The position numbers and the translations under genes were made by a program. Source: Caulobacter sp. (lineage in GTDB: Bacteria > Pseudomonadota > Alphaproteobacteria > Caulobacterales > Caulobacteraceae). From it: a stretch of 55,229 bases of DNA. This document shows positions 55,097 through 55,229 of this stretch, in pieces (the first letter of the stretch is position 1; each line of letters begins with the position of its first letter). The stretch is from the NCBI GenBank assembly GCA_021741355.1, contig JAIOXZ010000024.1, positions 1 to 55,229 on the forward strand, in the 5' to 3' direction. The notes beneath the pieces are model-generated. The model made no database searches. It was not told the origin of the DNA and saw only the letters and a program-made list of their open reading frames with translations.

Positions 55097-55229
55097 GGTC
55101 CGGACTCAATTGAGCCAGTAGGCGCATGTGGCGGCGAGGAGGGCTCCGGAGAGGTAGTTCCGGGCGAGCTTGTCGTATCGGGTTGCGACGCGCCGGAAGT
55201 CTTTGAGCCTGCACCACATGCGTTCGACG
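55097..55229 (-). mobile_element. IS5-family insertion sequence, 3' end, inverted copy
   Basis: The sequence from GGTCCGGACTC is the reverse complement of bases 3-135. CTAG (55093-55096) precedes it. The remaining part of the element is beyond the window edge. Confidence 0.75.
55106..55229 (-). pseudogene. IS5-family transposase, C-terminal fragment (cut by window edge)
   Basis: The minus-strand reading gives the same C-terminal residues as the fragment at the left edge, ending LAATCAYWLN before a TGA. Completeness beyond the edge is unknown. Confidence 0.85.

Overview
The window reads as a chromosomal segment of a GC-rich alphaproteobacterium, most likely a member of the Caulobacteraceae (Caulobacter, Phenylobacterium or Brevundimonas type). 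The evidence is the codon use and GC content, a GroEL with the family's N-terminus and GGM tail, a holdfast-anchor type hfaA-hfaB pair, an ELM1-family gene close to greA and trxB, and several families of alphaproteobacterial palindromic intergenic repeats. Both window ends lie inside the same IS5-family transposase gene, in inverted orientation. The window therefore looks like a contig that stops at a repeated IS.

Layout. 1-11.1 kb: IS fragment, HAD hydrolase, DUF1272 zinc protein, serine hydrolase, carA, a small secreted protein, an XRE regulator with a membrane partner, carB, an NTF2-like protein, a glutathione transferase and an ammonium transporter. 11.2-16.7 kb: SDR, OafA-type acyltransferase with SGNH domain, GNAT, DMT permease, membrane protein, greA. 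16.8-24.4 kb: ELM1-family protein, a split pseudaminic-acid set (SpsF/PseF-like, PseH, PseG, PseI) with an SDR in the middle, a glycine-zipper protein, trxB and a GNAT. 24.4-28.2 kb: SleB cell-wall hydrolase and a hybrid histidine kinase. 28.3-32.1 kb: NAD de novo operon nadA-sORF-nadB-nadC behind two matching palindromic operator candidates. 32.2-40.9 kb: SDR, acyltransferase, DODA dioxygenase, several small proteins, the DUF3501/Fe-S protein/rubrerythrin group, a secreted protein and a GST. 41.0-45.6 kb: nrdB behind NrdR-like boxes, an unrecognised protein, then a surface-fibre locus (a four-repeat secreted protein, HfaA-like, HfaB/CsgG-like). 45.6-55.2 kb: holin-family membrane protein, a DUF559 endonuclease between perfect inverted repeats, groESL with a CIRCE element, VOC, DUF2141 and M23 proteins, acyl-CoA dehydrogenase, a DUF2975-DUF2975-HTH operon, a GNAT, and the second IS fragment.

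Most genes are housekeeping or ordinary accessory genes. The unusual content is mainly structural DNA. At least four families of modular palindromic repeats fill the intergenic spaces. Their hairpin stems differ while loops, wobble positions and outer arms stay constant. One DUF559 (Vsr-like) nuclease gene sits exactly between two perfect 49-bp inverted copies of one repeat unit, which suggests a nuclease-repeat partnership comparable to RAYT/REP systems. Other points to check are the four-repeat secreted protein ahead of hfaAB, and a 66-residue gene translationally coupled between nadA and nadB.
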